Shown here: piece by piece, positions 56,702-64,000 of the stretch | How the letters are laid out: each line of letters opens with the position of its first letter | Numbering within the stretch: position 1 is the stretch's first letter | Made by a program: the position numbers and the translations under genes | The notes under the pieces: generated by a model | Seen by the model: only the letters and a program-made list of their open reading frames with translations | Database searches by the model: none | Told to the model about the DNA's origin: nothing | Assembly (NCBI RefSeq): GCF_002993025.1 | Contig: NZ_NXGI01000002.1 | Span: 124,001-188,000, forward strand | Source of the DNA: Arcobacter cryaerophilus gv. crypticus | GTDB lineage: Bacteria > Campylobacterota > Campylobacteria > Campylobacterales > Arcobacteraceae | Direction of reading: 5' to 3' | DNA: 64,000 nt

Positions 56702-57523
56702 TTGATAAATAATTTAGTTGATATTTTAAATAATACAAAAAAACAGAACCCATTAATTCATCACATTACAAACTATGTTACAGTAAATGATTGTGCAAAT
56801 GTAACTTTAGCAGTTGGTGCAAGTCCTGCTATGGCAGATGATGAAGCAGAAGTTGAAGAGTTTGTGGATATTGCTTCAGCTCTTTTAATAAATATTGGAA
56901 CATTAAATAAAGATATAAAAAATTCTATAATAAAAGCATGCAAAAGAGCTAATGAAAAAGGAGTTCCAGTTATTTTAGATCCTGTTGGTGTAGGTGCTTC
57001 TAAGTTTAGAAAAGATTTTGTAAATGAACTATTTGAAACATCTAAAATATCTTGTATTAGAGGAAATATTTCTGAAATAAAATCTATTTTAAATTTAAGT
57101 TCAAATAAAAAAGGTGCTGATGCTTCTAAAGAAGATTTGGAATCAATTGATAATACATTAAATATAGCAAAAGAGTTAGCAAATAAGTTAGGTTTAGTTG
57201 TTGCAATTACTGGCGAAATTGATGTTATATCTGATGGGAAAAAAGTAATTGCAATAAAAAATGGTAACCATCTTTTACCATATATTACAGGAACTGGTTG
57301 TATGTGTAGTTCTTTGGTTGCTAGTTATTGTGGAGCTTCTAAAGATAAAATATATGAAGCTACAATTTTAGGAGTAATTACAATGGGAATTGCAGGTGAA
57401 ATTGCTTATGAAAATAGTAATAATAAAGGACTTGGAACTTTTCATAAAGAGTTATTTAATGCAATAAGTAATTTTAATCAAGAGATATTAATAAAAAAAG
57501 CAAATTATCAAGAGATAAAATAA
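56702..57523 (+). CDS. thiM: Hydroxyethylthiazole kinase
   Basis: ThiM phosphorylates the thiamine thiazole (HET) for salvage. The 273-residue ribokinase-fold protein has PLIHHITNYVTVNDCANVTLAVGASPAMADDEAEV, VILDPVGVGASKFR, RGNISEI and the C-terminal GTGCMCSSLVASYCGA with the catalytic cysteine. The start is a TTG at 56702, preceded by AAGGC. No TPP riboswitch is visible upstream, in contrast to thiC. tenA follows 18 bp later, so they form a salvage operon. Confidence 0.93.
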   Translation: MINNLVDILNNTKKQNPLIHHITNYVTVNDCANVTLAVGASPAMADDEAEVEEFVDIASALLINIGTLNKDIKNSIIKACKRANEKGVPVILDPVGVGASKFRKDFVNELFETSKISCIRGNISEIKSILNLSSNKKGADASKEDLESIDNTLNIAKELANKLGLVVAITGEIDVISDGKKVIAIKNGNHLLPYITGTGCMCSSLVASYCGASKDKIYEATILGVITMGIAGEIAYENSNNKGLGTFHKELFNAISNFNQEILIKKANYQEIK

Positions 57524-57541
57524 TTATAAAAGGAATAAGAA

Positions 57542-58222
57542 ATGTCATTTTCAAGACAATTAAAACAAAAAGCTATAAAAGTTTGGGAAGATGGTTATAA
57601 CCATCCATTTGTACAAGAGTTAGGAGCTGGAACTTTAGATAAAGATAAGTTCAAATTCTATTTACTACAAGATTATTTATATCTTTTAGAGTATGCAAAA
57701 GTGTTTGCCTTAGCTTTGACAAAAGCAAATGATGAGAAGATGCTTGGAAATCTTAGTGCTATTACAAAAGCAACTTTAGTTGATGAGATGAAGCTTCATC
57801 ATTTGTATATGAAGGAGTTTGGTATTAGTGAGGAAGAGGTTAAAAATGTAAGAGCAAGTTTGTTTAATAGAACTTACACAGCAAATATGCTTGCAACTTC
57901 TTTAAAAGGTGATTTAGCAGAAACTTTAGCAACTGTATTTCCTTGTGCTTGGACATATTGTGATTATGGGAAAAGATTAAAAGAGCAATACAAAGATACT
58001 CTTGAAAACAATTTCTATAAATCTTGGATTGATACTTATTCGTCAAGTGAATTTGAAGAGTCATTTGAGTGGTTTTATGATGCACTTGATGAGCTTGTAA
58101 AAAACAAAACTGAAGATGAGAAAAAAGTGGTTGAAGATATATTTATTTCAAGTGTTGAGTTTGAATATATGTTTTGGGATATGGCTTATAATAAACAGAT
58201 GAGTTATATGAAAAATAGTTAA
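57542..58222 (+). CDS. tenA: Aminopyrimidine aminohydrolase / thiaminase II
   Basis: TenA hydrolyses aminopyrimidine breakdown products of thiamine to HMP for recycling. The 226-residue helical protein begins SFSRQLKQKAIKVWEDGYNHPFVQELGAGTLDKDKFKFYLLQDYLYLLEYAKVFALAL, a full family signature; the catalytic cysteine is seen in TVFPCAWTYCDYGK and the C-terminal glutamate in SSVEFEYMFWDMAY. It is the second gene of thiM-tenA and is followed by a clear terminator. Confidence 0.95.
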   Translation: MSFSRQLKQKAIKVWEDGYNHPFVQELGAGTLDKDKFKFYLLQDYLYLLEYAKVFALALTKANDEKMLGNLSAITKATLVDEMKLHHLYMKEFGISEEEVKNVRASLFNRTYTANMLATSLKGDLAETLATVFPCAWTYCDYGKRLKEQYKDTLENNFYKSWIDTYSSSEFEESFEWFYDALDELVKNKTEDEKKVVEDIFISSVEFEYMFWDMAYNKQMSYMKNS

Positions 58223-58224
58223 AG

Positions 58225-58250
58225 AAGAGCAAAAATTGCTCTTTTTTTTA
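58225..58250 (+). terminator. Rho-independent terminator of thiM-tenA
   Basis: An 8-bp stem AAGAGCAA/TTGCTCTT with a 3-base loop, followed by a T run. It begins at the tenA stop. Confidence 0.9.
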
Positions 58251-58252
58251 AA

Positions 58253-59362
58253 TTAATCTTGCTTTATCCAATACTCAAAAAGTGGGTCACAAATATAGTA
58301 AGCTAAACCATTTTTATCAATAATATCTTTTTTCACAAGCCCATTTAATGCAACTTGAAAAGAAGCAGATTTTATATGATATTTTGCAAAATATTGCTCA
58401 TCATAAAGTGAAATTCCATTTTTTTCTACTACTATTTTTAAAGCTTTTTTTTGATTAATTGTAAGATTATCCCATTCCATTGTAAATAAATCTTCTTCTC
58501 TCTCTATTACAGTTTTTAAAGTTTTATAAAATATATCATCATTTACTTCTTTTTCGCAATTATTCCATAGTTCATAAGCAAACTGTTGAGTATAATAAGG
58601 GAAACCTTTTGTAAGTAAGAATATTTTTTCTATAAAGATATCATCAATATTTTTATTTGTATTTTTAAATTTTGATTTTATAAAACTATTCCACTCATTT
58701 TGTTTTATCTCTTCTATTTTAAAATGTTTTACAGATTTATAAAAAGGGCGATTTTTATTTAAAAACATTTCGTGTAGTAAGCTTTTTTTACTACCCATAA
58801 AAATATATGAAACTTTATTGCTGTGATGTTGAATAACACTTCTTATTTTTGCTTCAATATCAAAATTTACAATCTCTTGAAATTCATCAAAAATTACAAC
58901 AATTTTTTGTCCATTTTTTGCAAATTCAAAAGGAATATTTAGTACCTCTTCTAAAGTTTTTATACTATCTTCACCATTCAAAGCAAGTGAAAAATTTGGA
59001 TTTCCAGCCAAATCAAAACTAACATTTATATTTGGTCTTATTTGGATTACATTTTTAAAAAAATTTACAATTTTATCTGTTGGTTCTTGTAAGCTTTTTG
59101 CTAGAATATTAAAATACTTGTTTATAAAATCATCTAATGTTGATAGATACATTAAATCCAAAAAAACATACTTGACTTTATTCTCTTTTAGCTCTTCAAC
59201 AGTTTTTAGTACAAATGATGTTTTACCAAATCTTCTAGGAGCATAAATAAGTAAATTTAAACCCGAATTTATATCTGTTTTTAACTCTTTTATCTCATCA
59301 ACTCTATTGCAAAAATGCTCATTTAAAACTGCTCCACCGTAGTAAAAAGGGTTTTTTAACAT
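58253..59362 (-). CDS. AAA/STAND-like ATPase of the archaeal ATPase family
   Basis: A protein of about 369 residues: LKNPFYYGGAVLNEHFCNRVDEIKEL at the N-terminus, Walker A APRRFGKTSFV, Walker B VVIFDEFQEI, sensor region YIFMGSKKSLLHEMF and a C-terminal winged-helix-like part (LKIVVEKNGISLYDEQYFAKYHIKSASFQVALNGLVKKDII). It resembles archaeal-type ATPases with a DUF234-like end; several relatives occur in mobile or defence settings but the role is unknown. The ATG at 59362 with GGAG upstream is preferred over 59374. It sits alone between tenA and the ribosomal protein genes, so it is probably an insertion relative to the core order. Confidence 0.8.
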   Translation of the reverse strand: MLKNPFYYGGAVLNEHFCNRVDEIKELKTDINSGLNLLIYAPRRFGKTSFVLKTVEELKENKVKYVFLDLMYLSTLDDFINKYFNILAKSLQEPTDKIVNFFKNVIQIRPNINVSFDLAGNPNFSLALNGEDSIKTLEEVLNIPFEFAKNGQKIVVIFDEFQEIVNFDIEAKIRSVIQHHSNKVSYIFMGSKKSLLHEMFLNKNRPFYKSVKHFKIEEIKQNEWNSFIKSKFKNTNKNIDDIFIEKIFLLTKGFPYYTQQFAYELWNNCEKEVNDDIFYKTLKTVIEREEDLFTMEWDNLTINQKKALKIVVEKNGISLYDEQYFAKYHIKSASFQVALNGLVKKDIIDKNGLAYYICDPLFEYWIKQD

Positions 59363-59372
59363 TTTAAACTCC

Positions 59373-59407
59373 ATTATGTTTTAAACATAATATCTAAAAC
59401 ATAATAA
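59373..59407 (-). promoter_or_regulatory. Palindrome in the promoter region of the AAA ATPase gene
   Basis: A 19-bp palindrome ATTATGTTT-T-AAACATAAT at 59373-59391, and a further AAACATAAT at about 59398. The spacing suggests an operator. It lies right at the start of the ATPase gene. Confidence 0.4.
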
Positions 59408-59435
59408 ATTTAAAGAGTTAAACTGAAAAAATAGG

Positions 59436-59470
59436 CATAAAAAAAGGAAGCGATAAAAATCGCCTCCTTT
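59436..59470 (-). terminator. Rho-independent terminator of rplM-rpsI
   Basis: On the minus strand a 12-bp stem (AAAGGAGGCGAT with ATCGCTTCCTTT, one G-U pair) is followed by a U run. It lies 23 bp after the rpsI stop. Confidence 0.88.
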
Positions 59471-59492
59471 GAGAAATAAAGAAAAATACCAA

Positions 59493-59882
59493 TTATCTTT
59501 TTGAGAATTGAGAAGATTTTCTTGCTTTCTTTCTTCCGTATTTCTTTCTTTCAACAGATCTAGCATCTCTTGTAAGTAATCCATAAGGTTTTAAGATAGT
59601 TCTAAATTGCTCATCGAAAGCAACTAAAGCTCTTGAAATTCCGTGTCTAGCAGCATCAGCTTGAGCTGAATATCCACCACCTAGAGTTTTTACAATGATA
59701 TTTACACTTGATTCTTGTTTTGAAACATGTAAAGGTTGCATTACTCTTTTTTTAATTGAATCATGACCACCAAGCCATTGATCTAAAGATTGTCCATTTA
59801 TAGTTAGTTGTCCGTTTCCATTTTCTAACCAAACCTTAGCTATTGCTGTTTTTCTTCTTCCAGTTGCATATACTTTTGCCAT
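59493..59882 (-). CDS. rpsI: 30S ribosomal protein S9
   Basis: A 129-residue basic protein with the S9 start [30 protein letters not shown] and the end [25 protein letters not shown], whose C-terminal tail reaches the ribosomal P site. It lies 5 bp after rplM, the universal L13-S9 operon. Confidence 0.97.
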   Translation of the reverse strand: MAKVYATGRRKTAIAKVWLENGNGQLTINGQSLDQWLGGHDSIKKRVMQPLHVSKQESSVNIIVKTLGGGYSAQADAARHGISRALVAFDEQFRTILKPYGLLTRDARSVERKKYGRKKARKSSQFSKR

Positions 59883-59887
59883 TACTA

Positions 59888-60307
59888 TTATCCTTTAATT
59901 TGAGCAGTATGAGGGTGTTCACTTCCTGCATATACTTTTAATTTTTTTAACATAGCTTTACCAAGAGTAGTTTTTGGAAGCATACCTCTAGTAGCTAATT
60001 TAAACAGTTTTTCAGGGTTTTTCTCAATCATATCTGACATTTTGTGAGTTTTAGTACTTCCAAAATAACCTGAGTGAGTATAGTAATTTTTAACTTCTAA
60101 TTTAGCACCAGTAAATCTAGCTTTACTTGCATTGATAATAATTACATAGTCACCACAATCAACATTTGGTGTAAAACAAGGTTTATTTTTTCCTCTTAAT
60201 ATTGTAGCAACTTCAGTAATTATTCTTCCGAATACTTTACCTTCAGCATCTACTACAACCCAAGATCTTTCGATTTCGTTGGCTTTAGCCATTTGAGTAA
60301 ATTTCAT
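59888..60307 (-). CDS. rplM: 50S ribosomal protein L13
   Basis: A 139-residue L13: [51 protein letters not shown] is the family core, and [30 protein letters not shown] the C-terminal part. It is the first gene of rplM-rpsI. It is slightly shorter than E. coli L13 (142 aa). Confidence 0.97.
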   Translation of the reverse strand: MKFTQMAKANEIERSWVVVDAEGKVFGRIITEVATILRGKNKPCFTPNVDCGDYVIIINASKARFTGAKLEVKNYYTHSGYFGSTKTHKMSDMIEKNPEKLFKLATRGMLPKTTLGKAMLKKLKVYAGSEHPHTAQIKG

Positions 60308-60382
60308 TTATCAACTCCCTTTCAATATTAAGTTGGAATAATATTTAAGTTATACTTAGCTTTTGCTTAAATTAAGTATAAA

Positions 60383-61768
60383 TTAATAATATATTTTAAA
60401 AGTTGAACCAATTCCGATTTTAGAGGTAATTTCTAATTTAAAATGATGAATATTTAAAATAGATTTAACTATAAAAAGTCCTAAACCTAAAGAATTGTTC
60501 CAGTTGTTGCTAGTTGCTCTATAATATTTTTTAAAAATATTTTCCAAATTTTCTTGAGAAATTCCAATTCCTTTATCAATTATAGACAATGAATTTTCAT
60601 TTATTTCTATAGTTACATCTTCTTGAGAATATTTTAAAGCATTTTCTATTAGATTTGAAATAGCAATTCCTATTAAAATCTCATCAGCATTTATCTCTTT
60701 ATTCATTCCTAAAACGTTTATTTCTCTATTTTTATATTTTATTTTTAAATCGCTAATAGAGTTTTCTACTATTTTTTTAATAGAAACTTTGTTTAAAACT
60801 AGTTTGTGATTGCTATCTTGAAGCTTCAAAGTAAGTCTTAGTTTATCAACTATTTGTGACATTTTATTTGAGTTTGATAATATTTTATTTAAAAACTTTA
60901 TTTTTAAAGCCTGTGATAAATTTTCATCTTCTATTAAAGTTTGACTATATCCTGAAATTATTGCTATTGGATTTTTAAATTCGTGAGAAATAGCAGAGAT
61001 AATATCATCTTTTTGTCTATTTGCTAAAGTTAATTTTGCAGTGTGTTTTGCTTTTATCTCATCTTTTTTTGATAGTTTTTTTGCAACTTTGTTTAGAAGT
61101 TTTGCTATTTTATAAAATTCAAAAGTATAATTTGATTGTAAAAATATTGGTTTTTTCTTACTAGTTATCTCTTTTAAGAACTGTAATATTGAGTCCGTTT
61201 CTCTTTGTATTTTGATACTTATAAAGTAAGTTGAAACAAATGCAATTATTAAGAAAAAAGATATATAGATAAAAATTTCAAAAGTTAATTTTTTGAAATT
61301 ATCAGTAATTTTATTTGTATAATCAGCCATTCTTAGGTAGTAAGTTTCTTTATTAAAAGATACTTTTTTTGCTATATATATTAAATCTTTGTTTAGAGTT
61401 TCAGATAATCTTGTATCTTTTCCAAGACCTATATTTTTTGCTTCAATAATCTCAACTCTATTTGAGTGGTTTTTTATATTTTCAATATTTTTGTGACTTT
61501 CTGCTACTACTTCACCATTTTCATTTATAATTGAAATTCTTAAGTTCAGTTTTTTACTTAAATCTTTAATAATATCTTTAATACTATTTATATCTTTTGT
61601 ATCTTCTAAAATTACAGATAATATATCTATATTTTGGATTAAGTTTTTTTCAATTTGATTTAAGTAGAGATTTTTCGCCCAAAAATAAATAGTAATAGTA
61701 AGAGTTATTAAAATGGCAATAAATATTGCAAGGTAAGTTCGTAAAAAAAGTTGATGAATTTTTAACAA
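60383..61768 (-). CDS. Sensor histidine kinase, PhoR-like
   Basis: A 461-residue membrane sensor with two membrane segments (about residues 10-30 and 165-190) flanking a periplasmic domain (about 31-163), then HAMP-like linker and kinase: H box AISHEFKNPIAIISGYSQTLIED, N box ISNLIENALKYSQED, G boxes DKGIGISQENLENIFKKYYRA and GLGLFIVKSILNIH. It overlaps the response regulator gene by 7 bases. Context beside phoU and pstB suggests phosphate sensing. Confidence 0.9.
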   Translation of the reverse strand: MLKIHQLFLRTYLAIFIAILITLTITIYFWAKNLYLNQIEKNLIQNIDILSVILEDTKDINSIKDIIKDLSKKLNLRISIINENGEVVAESHKNIENIKNHSNRVEIIEAKNIGLGKDTRLSETLNKDLIYIAKKVSFNKETYYLRMADYTNKITDNFKKLTFEIFIYISFFLIIAFVSTYFISIKIQRETDSILQFLKEITSKKKPIFLQSNYTFEFYKIAKLLNKVAKKLSKKDEIKAKHTAKLTLANRQKDDIISAISHEFKNPIAIISGYSQTLIEDENLSQALKIKFLNKILSNSNKMSQIVDKLRLTLKLQDSNHKLVLNKVSIKKIVENSISDLKIKYKNREINVLGMNKEINADEILIGIAISNLIENALKYSQEDVTIEINENSLSIIDKGIGISQENLENIFKKYYRATSNNWNNSLGLGLFIVKSILNIHHFKLEITSKIGIGSTFKIYY

Positions 61769-62466
61769 AAAATATAACCCTCTCCTCTAACTGATTTTAT
61801 ATAGTTTTTCTTTGAATTAGGATCTATCTTATCTTTTAATCTTTTTATAGCAACATTTACTGTTTTTTCTTGTTTATCAAAAGAGTCTTCCCAGACTTTT
61901 TCTAGTAAATACTCTCTAGAAAGAAGAATATTTTTATTTTTTATAAACTCTAAAAGAAGAGTAGTTTCAAGAGAAGTTAGCTCAATGTCTTTATCTTCAA
62001 TACAGAATGTTTTACTTGAAAAGTTATAAACAATATCTTTTACTTTTAAAACTTCAATATCATTTGAAGATCTTTTTATTACAGATTTAACTCTAGCTAG
62101 TAGTTCTTGTATATTAAATGGTTTTGTAATATAGTCATCTGCATGTGCTTCAAATCCATCTAAAATATCCTCAGATTTATCTTTTGCTGTAACATAAATA
62201 ACTGGGTTTTGATAACCATTTGCTCTTAACTCTTTTATAAAAGATGTACCTTCTATATTTGGAAGATTTCTATCCATTAGAATTAAATCTATCTTCTCTT
62301 CATCTAAAACTTTTTTTACATTTTCATTTGCATTCAAAAATCCAATAGTTTCATATCCCTCTTTTTGTAAAGTATATTCAAGAAGTTCAAGAATATCTTC
62401 TTCATCTTCTATTATTAAAATTAATCTATTTTTACCTTCAAGCATAATTTCACTTTGTTTCATCAT
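61762..62466 (-). CDS. Response regulator of the OmpR/PhoB family
   Basis: A 234-residue regulator: receiver domain with IIEDEEDILELLEYTLQKEGYETI, phosphoacceptor in LILMDRNLPNIEGTSF, TAKDKSEDILDGFEAHADDYITKPF, and a C-terminal winged helix (SLETTLLLEFIKNKNILLSREYLLEKVWEDSFDKQEKTVNVAIKRLKDKI). The DRNLP motif is the PhoB style. Two starts (62466 and 62445) are possible; the first overlaps the PsiE-like gene slightly. It precedes its kinase and follows phoU, so it is the probable phosphate regulator. Confidence 0.9.
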   Translation of the reverse strand: MMKQSEIMLEGKNRLILIIEDEEDILELLEYTLQKEGYETIGFLNANENVKKVLDEEKIDLILMDRNLPNIEGTSFIKELRANGYQNPVIYVTAKDKSEDILDGFEAHADDYITKPFNIQELLARVKSVIKRSSNDIEVLKVKDIVYNFSSKTFCIEDKDIELTSLETTLLLEFIKNKNILLSREYLLEKVWEDSFDKQEKTVNVAIKRLKDKIDPNSKKNYIKSVRGEGYIFC

Positions 62467-62857
62467 CTTTTATTTCATCTATTTTTCTATTTTCATCATT
62501 TCCAAATGGAGAGAATTTAATAGCCAATATTCTGAAAATAAAAAATATAAAAATAACAAATAATAAAAATACAATATCAAAATAATCTTTACTTTTATTT
62601 GCTGAAAGAATAATAACTTCTCTGATTAAAAATATTATAAAAATATCAAGAACATATCTAAGTCTTAATGTCTCTTTTTTTATAAAATCGGAAATCATTT
62701 TTACAACTTCCATAATCACAACAAATTCAAGCATTAAAATAATTGCTGTATAAAAGTCATTTCCAGCTAAAACTACTGTTAAAAATATAACCGTAGCAAC
62801 CAAAACCTCAAAGTTTGAACTAAAGTAGTTCGATATTTTATTTATAGCTTTTTTCAT
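62450..62857 (-). CDS. PsiE-like membrane protein
   Basis: A 135-residue protein with four membrane segments (FEVLVATVIFLTVVLAGN.., AIILMLEFVVIMEVVKMI, VLDIFIIFLIREVIILSA, FDIVFLLFVIFIFFIFRILAI) in the pattern of PsiE, a phosphate-starvation-inducible protein of unknown function. It lies between phoU and the PhoB-type regulator, which supports the assignment. The end overlaps the regulator's start. Confidence 0.75.
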   Translation of the reverse strand: MKKAINKISNYFSSNFEVLVATVIFLTVVLAGNDFYTAIILMLEFVVIMEVVKMISDFIKKETLRLRYVLDIFIIFLIREVIILSANKSKDYFDIVFLLFVIFIFFIFRILAIKFSPFGNDENRKIDEIKDDETK

Positions 62858-62881
62858 TTAAAAAGTATATCATAAAGATTT

Positions 62882-63550
62882 TTATGATTGAACTATATCT
62901 CCTCCTAGTTTTGCAAATTGTAGTAAACTAGCTATTGAAACTGATCTATCTGCAATTTTTTCTAATCTTCTTAAACTACTTAAAAGATCAAAATACTCTT
63001 TTGAAAGGTCTAGTTTTTGTGTGATTAGTTTTAAAATATTTTTCTCTATCATCAAATATAAATCATCTGTTTTACTCTCTTCTACAATAACTCTTTGATA
63101 TTTTTCTTCAACTTTAGAGTGTTCTTGTTCATCTATTATTGAAATTGCTGTTTTTGTAGATAATAAAGCTGATTTTAGAAGTGGAATTGTGTACTCTAAA
63201 ATAGTATTTGTATCTAATTCATCACTATAAGATTTTCTAAACATTTTTGCAAAATCTTTTGTATTTGCAGCTGTTCTTGTAAGCTCATTTGTTATTTTTA
63301 AGAATGCTACCATTCTTCTTAAATCTCTTGCTTCTGGAGTATATAAAGCTAAAGTCGTAATTATAAGATTGTCTATCTCATTTGATTTTATTAGAAATTT
63401 CTTTTCACTAACTTCAACATTTCTTAGATTCTCTATTTTTCTTTCATTCAAAGATTTTAAACAAACCTCTAAAGCCTCAACAATATCTAATCCTAATTTT
63501 TCTACATCACTTTTTATAAGTTTTAATTTCTCTTCATATGGTTTTAACAT
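62882..63550 (-). CDS. phoU: Phosphate signalling protein PhoU
   Basis: PhoU links the Pst transporter to the PhoR kinase and represses the Pho regulon when phosphate is ample. The 222-residue helical protein has the duplicated three-helix bundle with the PhoU signature in ALYTPEARDLRRMVAFLKITNELTR and YFDLLSSLRRLEKIADRSVSIA. The start overlaps the pstB stop by one base. Confidence 0.92.
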   Translation of the reverse strand: MLKPYEEKLKLIKSDVEKLGLDIVEALEVCLKSLNERKIENLRNVEVSEKKFLIKSNEIDNLIITTLALYTPEARDLRRMVAFLKITNELTRTAANTKDFAKMFRKSYSDELDTNTILEYTIPLLKSALLSTKTAISIIDEQEHSKVEEKYQRVIVEESKTDDLYLMIEKNILKLITQKLDLSKEYFDLLSSLRRLEKIADRSVSIASLLQFAKLGGDIVQS

Positions 63551-64000
63551 TATCCAAATCTCCCTGTAATATAATCTTCTGTTTTTTTATTTGTTGGATT
63601 AACAAAGATAGTCTCTGTTATATCGTACTCTATTAGTTTTCCTAAGTGGAAAAACGCTGTATAATCAGCAACTCGTGCAGCTTGTTGCATATTGTGAGTT
63701 ACAGTAATGATTGTATAATCCTGTTTTAAATCAAGCATAAGTGCTTCAATTTTTTCTGTACTTATTGGGTCAAGTGCGCTTGTTGGTTCATCCATCAAAA
63801 TAATTTCTGGTTTAATAGCAATTGTTCTTGCAATACAAAGTCTTTGTTGCTGACCACCTGAAAGTGATGTTCCAGGAGTTGTTAATTTATCTTTTACTTC
63901 ATTCCAAAGTCCAGCTTTTATTAAAGAAGTTTCAATAAGTTCATCACAATCTTTCCCTTTTTTTACCATTCCATGTTTTAAAGGTGCATAAGCAACATTA
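63550..64000 (-). CDS. pstB: Phosphate ABC transporter ATP-binding protein PstB, cut by the window edge
   Basis: The last 150 residues are present, starting in [10 protein letters not shown] (the PstB NVxYxxxxHG region) and running to the stop. The visible motifs are the ABC signature [17 protein letters not shown], Walker [14 protein letters not shown], and [22 protein letters not shown]. The frame stays open to the right edge, so the N-terminal third with Walker A lies outside. An internal ATG at 63969 is not the real start. It heads the pstB-phoU-psiE-regulator-kinase block. Confidence 0.95.
   Translation of the reverse strand, partial: NVAYAPLKHGMVKKGKDCDELIETSLIKAGLWNEVKDKLTTPGTSLSGGQQQRLCIARTIAIKPEIILMDEPTSALDPISTEKIEALMLDLKQDYTIITVTHNMQQAARVADYTAFFHLGKLIEYDITETIFVNPTNKKTEDYITGRFG

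Overview
The window is one continuous, gene-dense, very AT-rich chromosomal segment from a member of the Campylobacterota, most likely Arcobacteraceae (Arcobacter and relatives). The codon use, the rpsT-prfA / pgpA / HP1021-type regulator / ispDF cluster, the purA-DUF507-carA cluster, the fused IspDF and the fused HisIE all fit that group. An ectABC cluster suggests a marine or salt-tolerant species. There are no rRNA or recognisable tRNA genes, no insertion sequence, no CRISPR array and no prophage. Accessory signs are limited to a VapBC-type toxin-antitoxin pair and a lone AAA ATPase gene.

Layout. 0-10 kb: recJ, pyrG, ccoG, a double-thioredoxin protein, coaE, a short SpeE-like protein, purM, an Epd/GAPDH-like dehydrogenase, ywbE and the vapBC-like pair. 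10-13.4 kb: pirin, a DODA-type dioxygenase, and two YceI proteins around a MarR regulator. 13.4-20.8 kb: a class V aminotransferase, hisZ, purA, DUF507, a CarA homologue that has lost its glutaminase triad, pabC/pabB and pyrB. 20.9-31 kb: fatty acid cis/trans isomerase, argD, lspA, glmM, rpsT, prfA, pgpA, the HP1021-like atypical response regulator, ispDF and an HDOD protein. 31-34 kb: TPP riboswitch-controlled thiC, then mrp behind a highly structured leader. 34-40.4 kb: ectABC, a MerR-like regulator, a small zinc-ribbon protein, hisIE, a small exported protein, an SPFH protein and ilvE. 40.4-49.9 kb: a lipoprotein, metH, a histidine kinase with two solute-binding domains, an unknown membrane protein, a DacA-like peptidase, an MnmC-like methyltransferase and luxS. 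50-56.6 kb: an Mla-type lipid transporter, an AbrB-type membrane protein, a HAD phosphatase and a peptide-binding protein. 56.7-60.3 kb: thiM, tenA, the AAA ATPase, rpsI and rplM. 60.4-64 kb: a phosphate (Pho/Pst) block read leftward: pstB (cut by the window edge), phoU, a PsiE-like gene, a PhoB-type regulator and its kinase.

How the genes work together. Thiamine functions are split between riboswitch-controlled thiC (de novo pyrimidine synthesis) and thiM-tenA (salvage). metH and luxS belong to methionine/activated-methyl recycling. Many convergent gene pairs share a compact hairpin terminator that overlaps one of the stop codons.

Most interesting points: (1) the roughly 205-nt mrp leader, which ends in a perfect 13-bp hairpin burying the ribosome binding site and competing with a second hairpin that is duplicated upstream; (2) the CarA homologue with Cys, His and Glu of the glutaminase triad all replaced; (3) two perfect TGTAAA-N3-TTTACA palindromes in the ectABC promoter region; (4) a near-consensus promoter with an embedded palindrome controlling the MarR-YceI operon. 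All family assignments come from reading motifs by eye; no database search was run.
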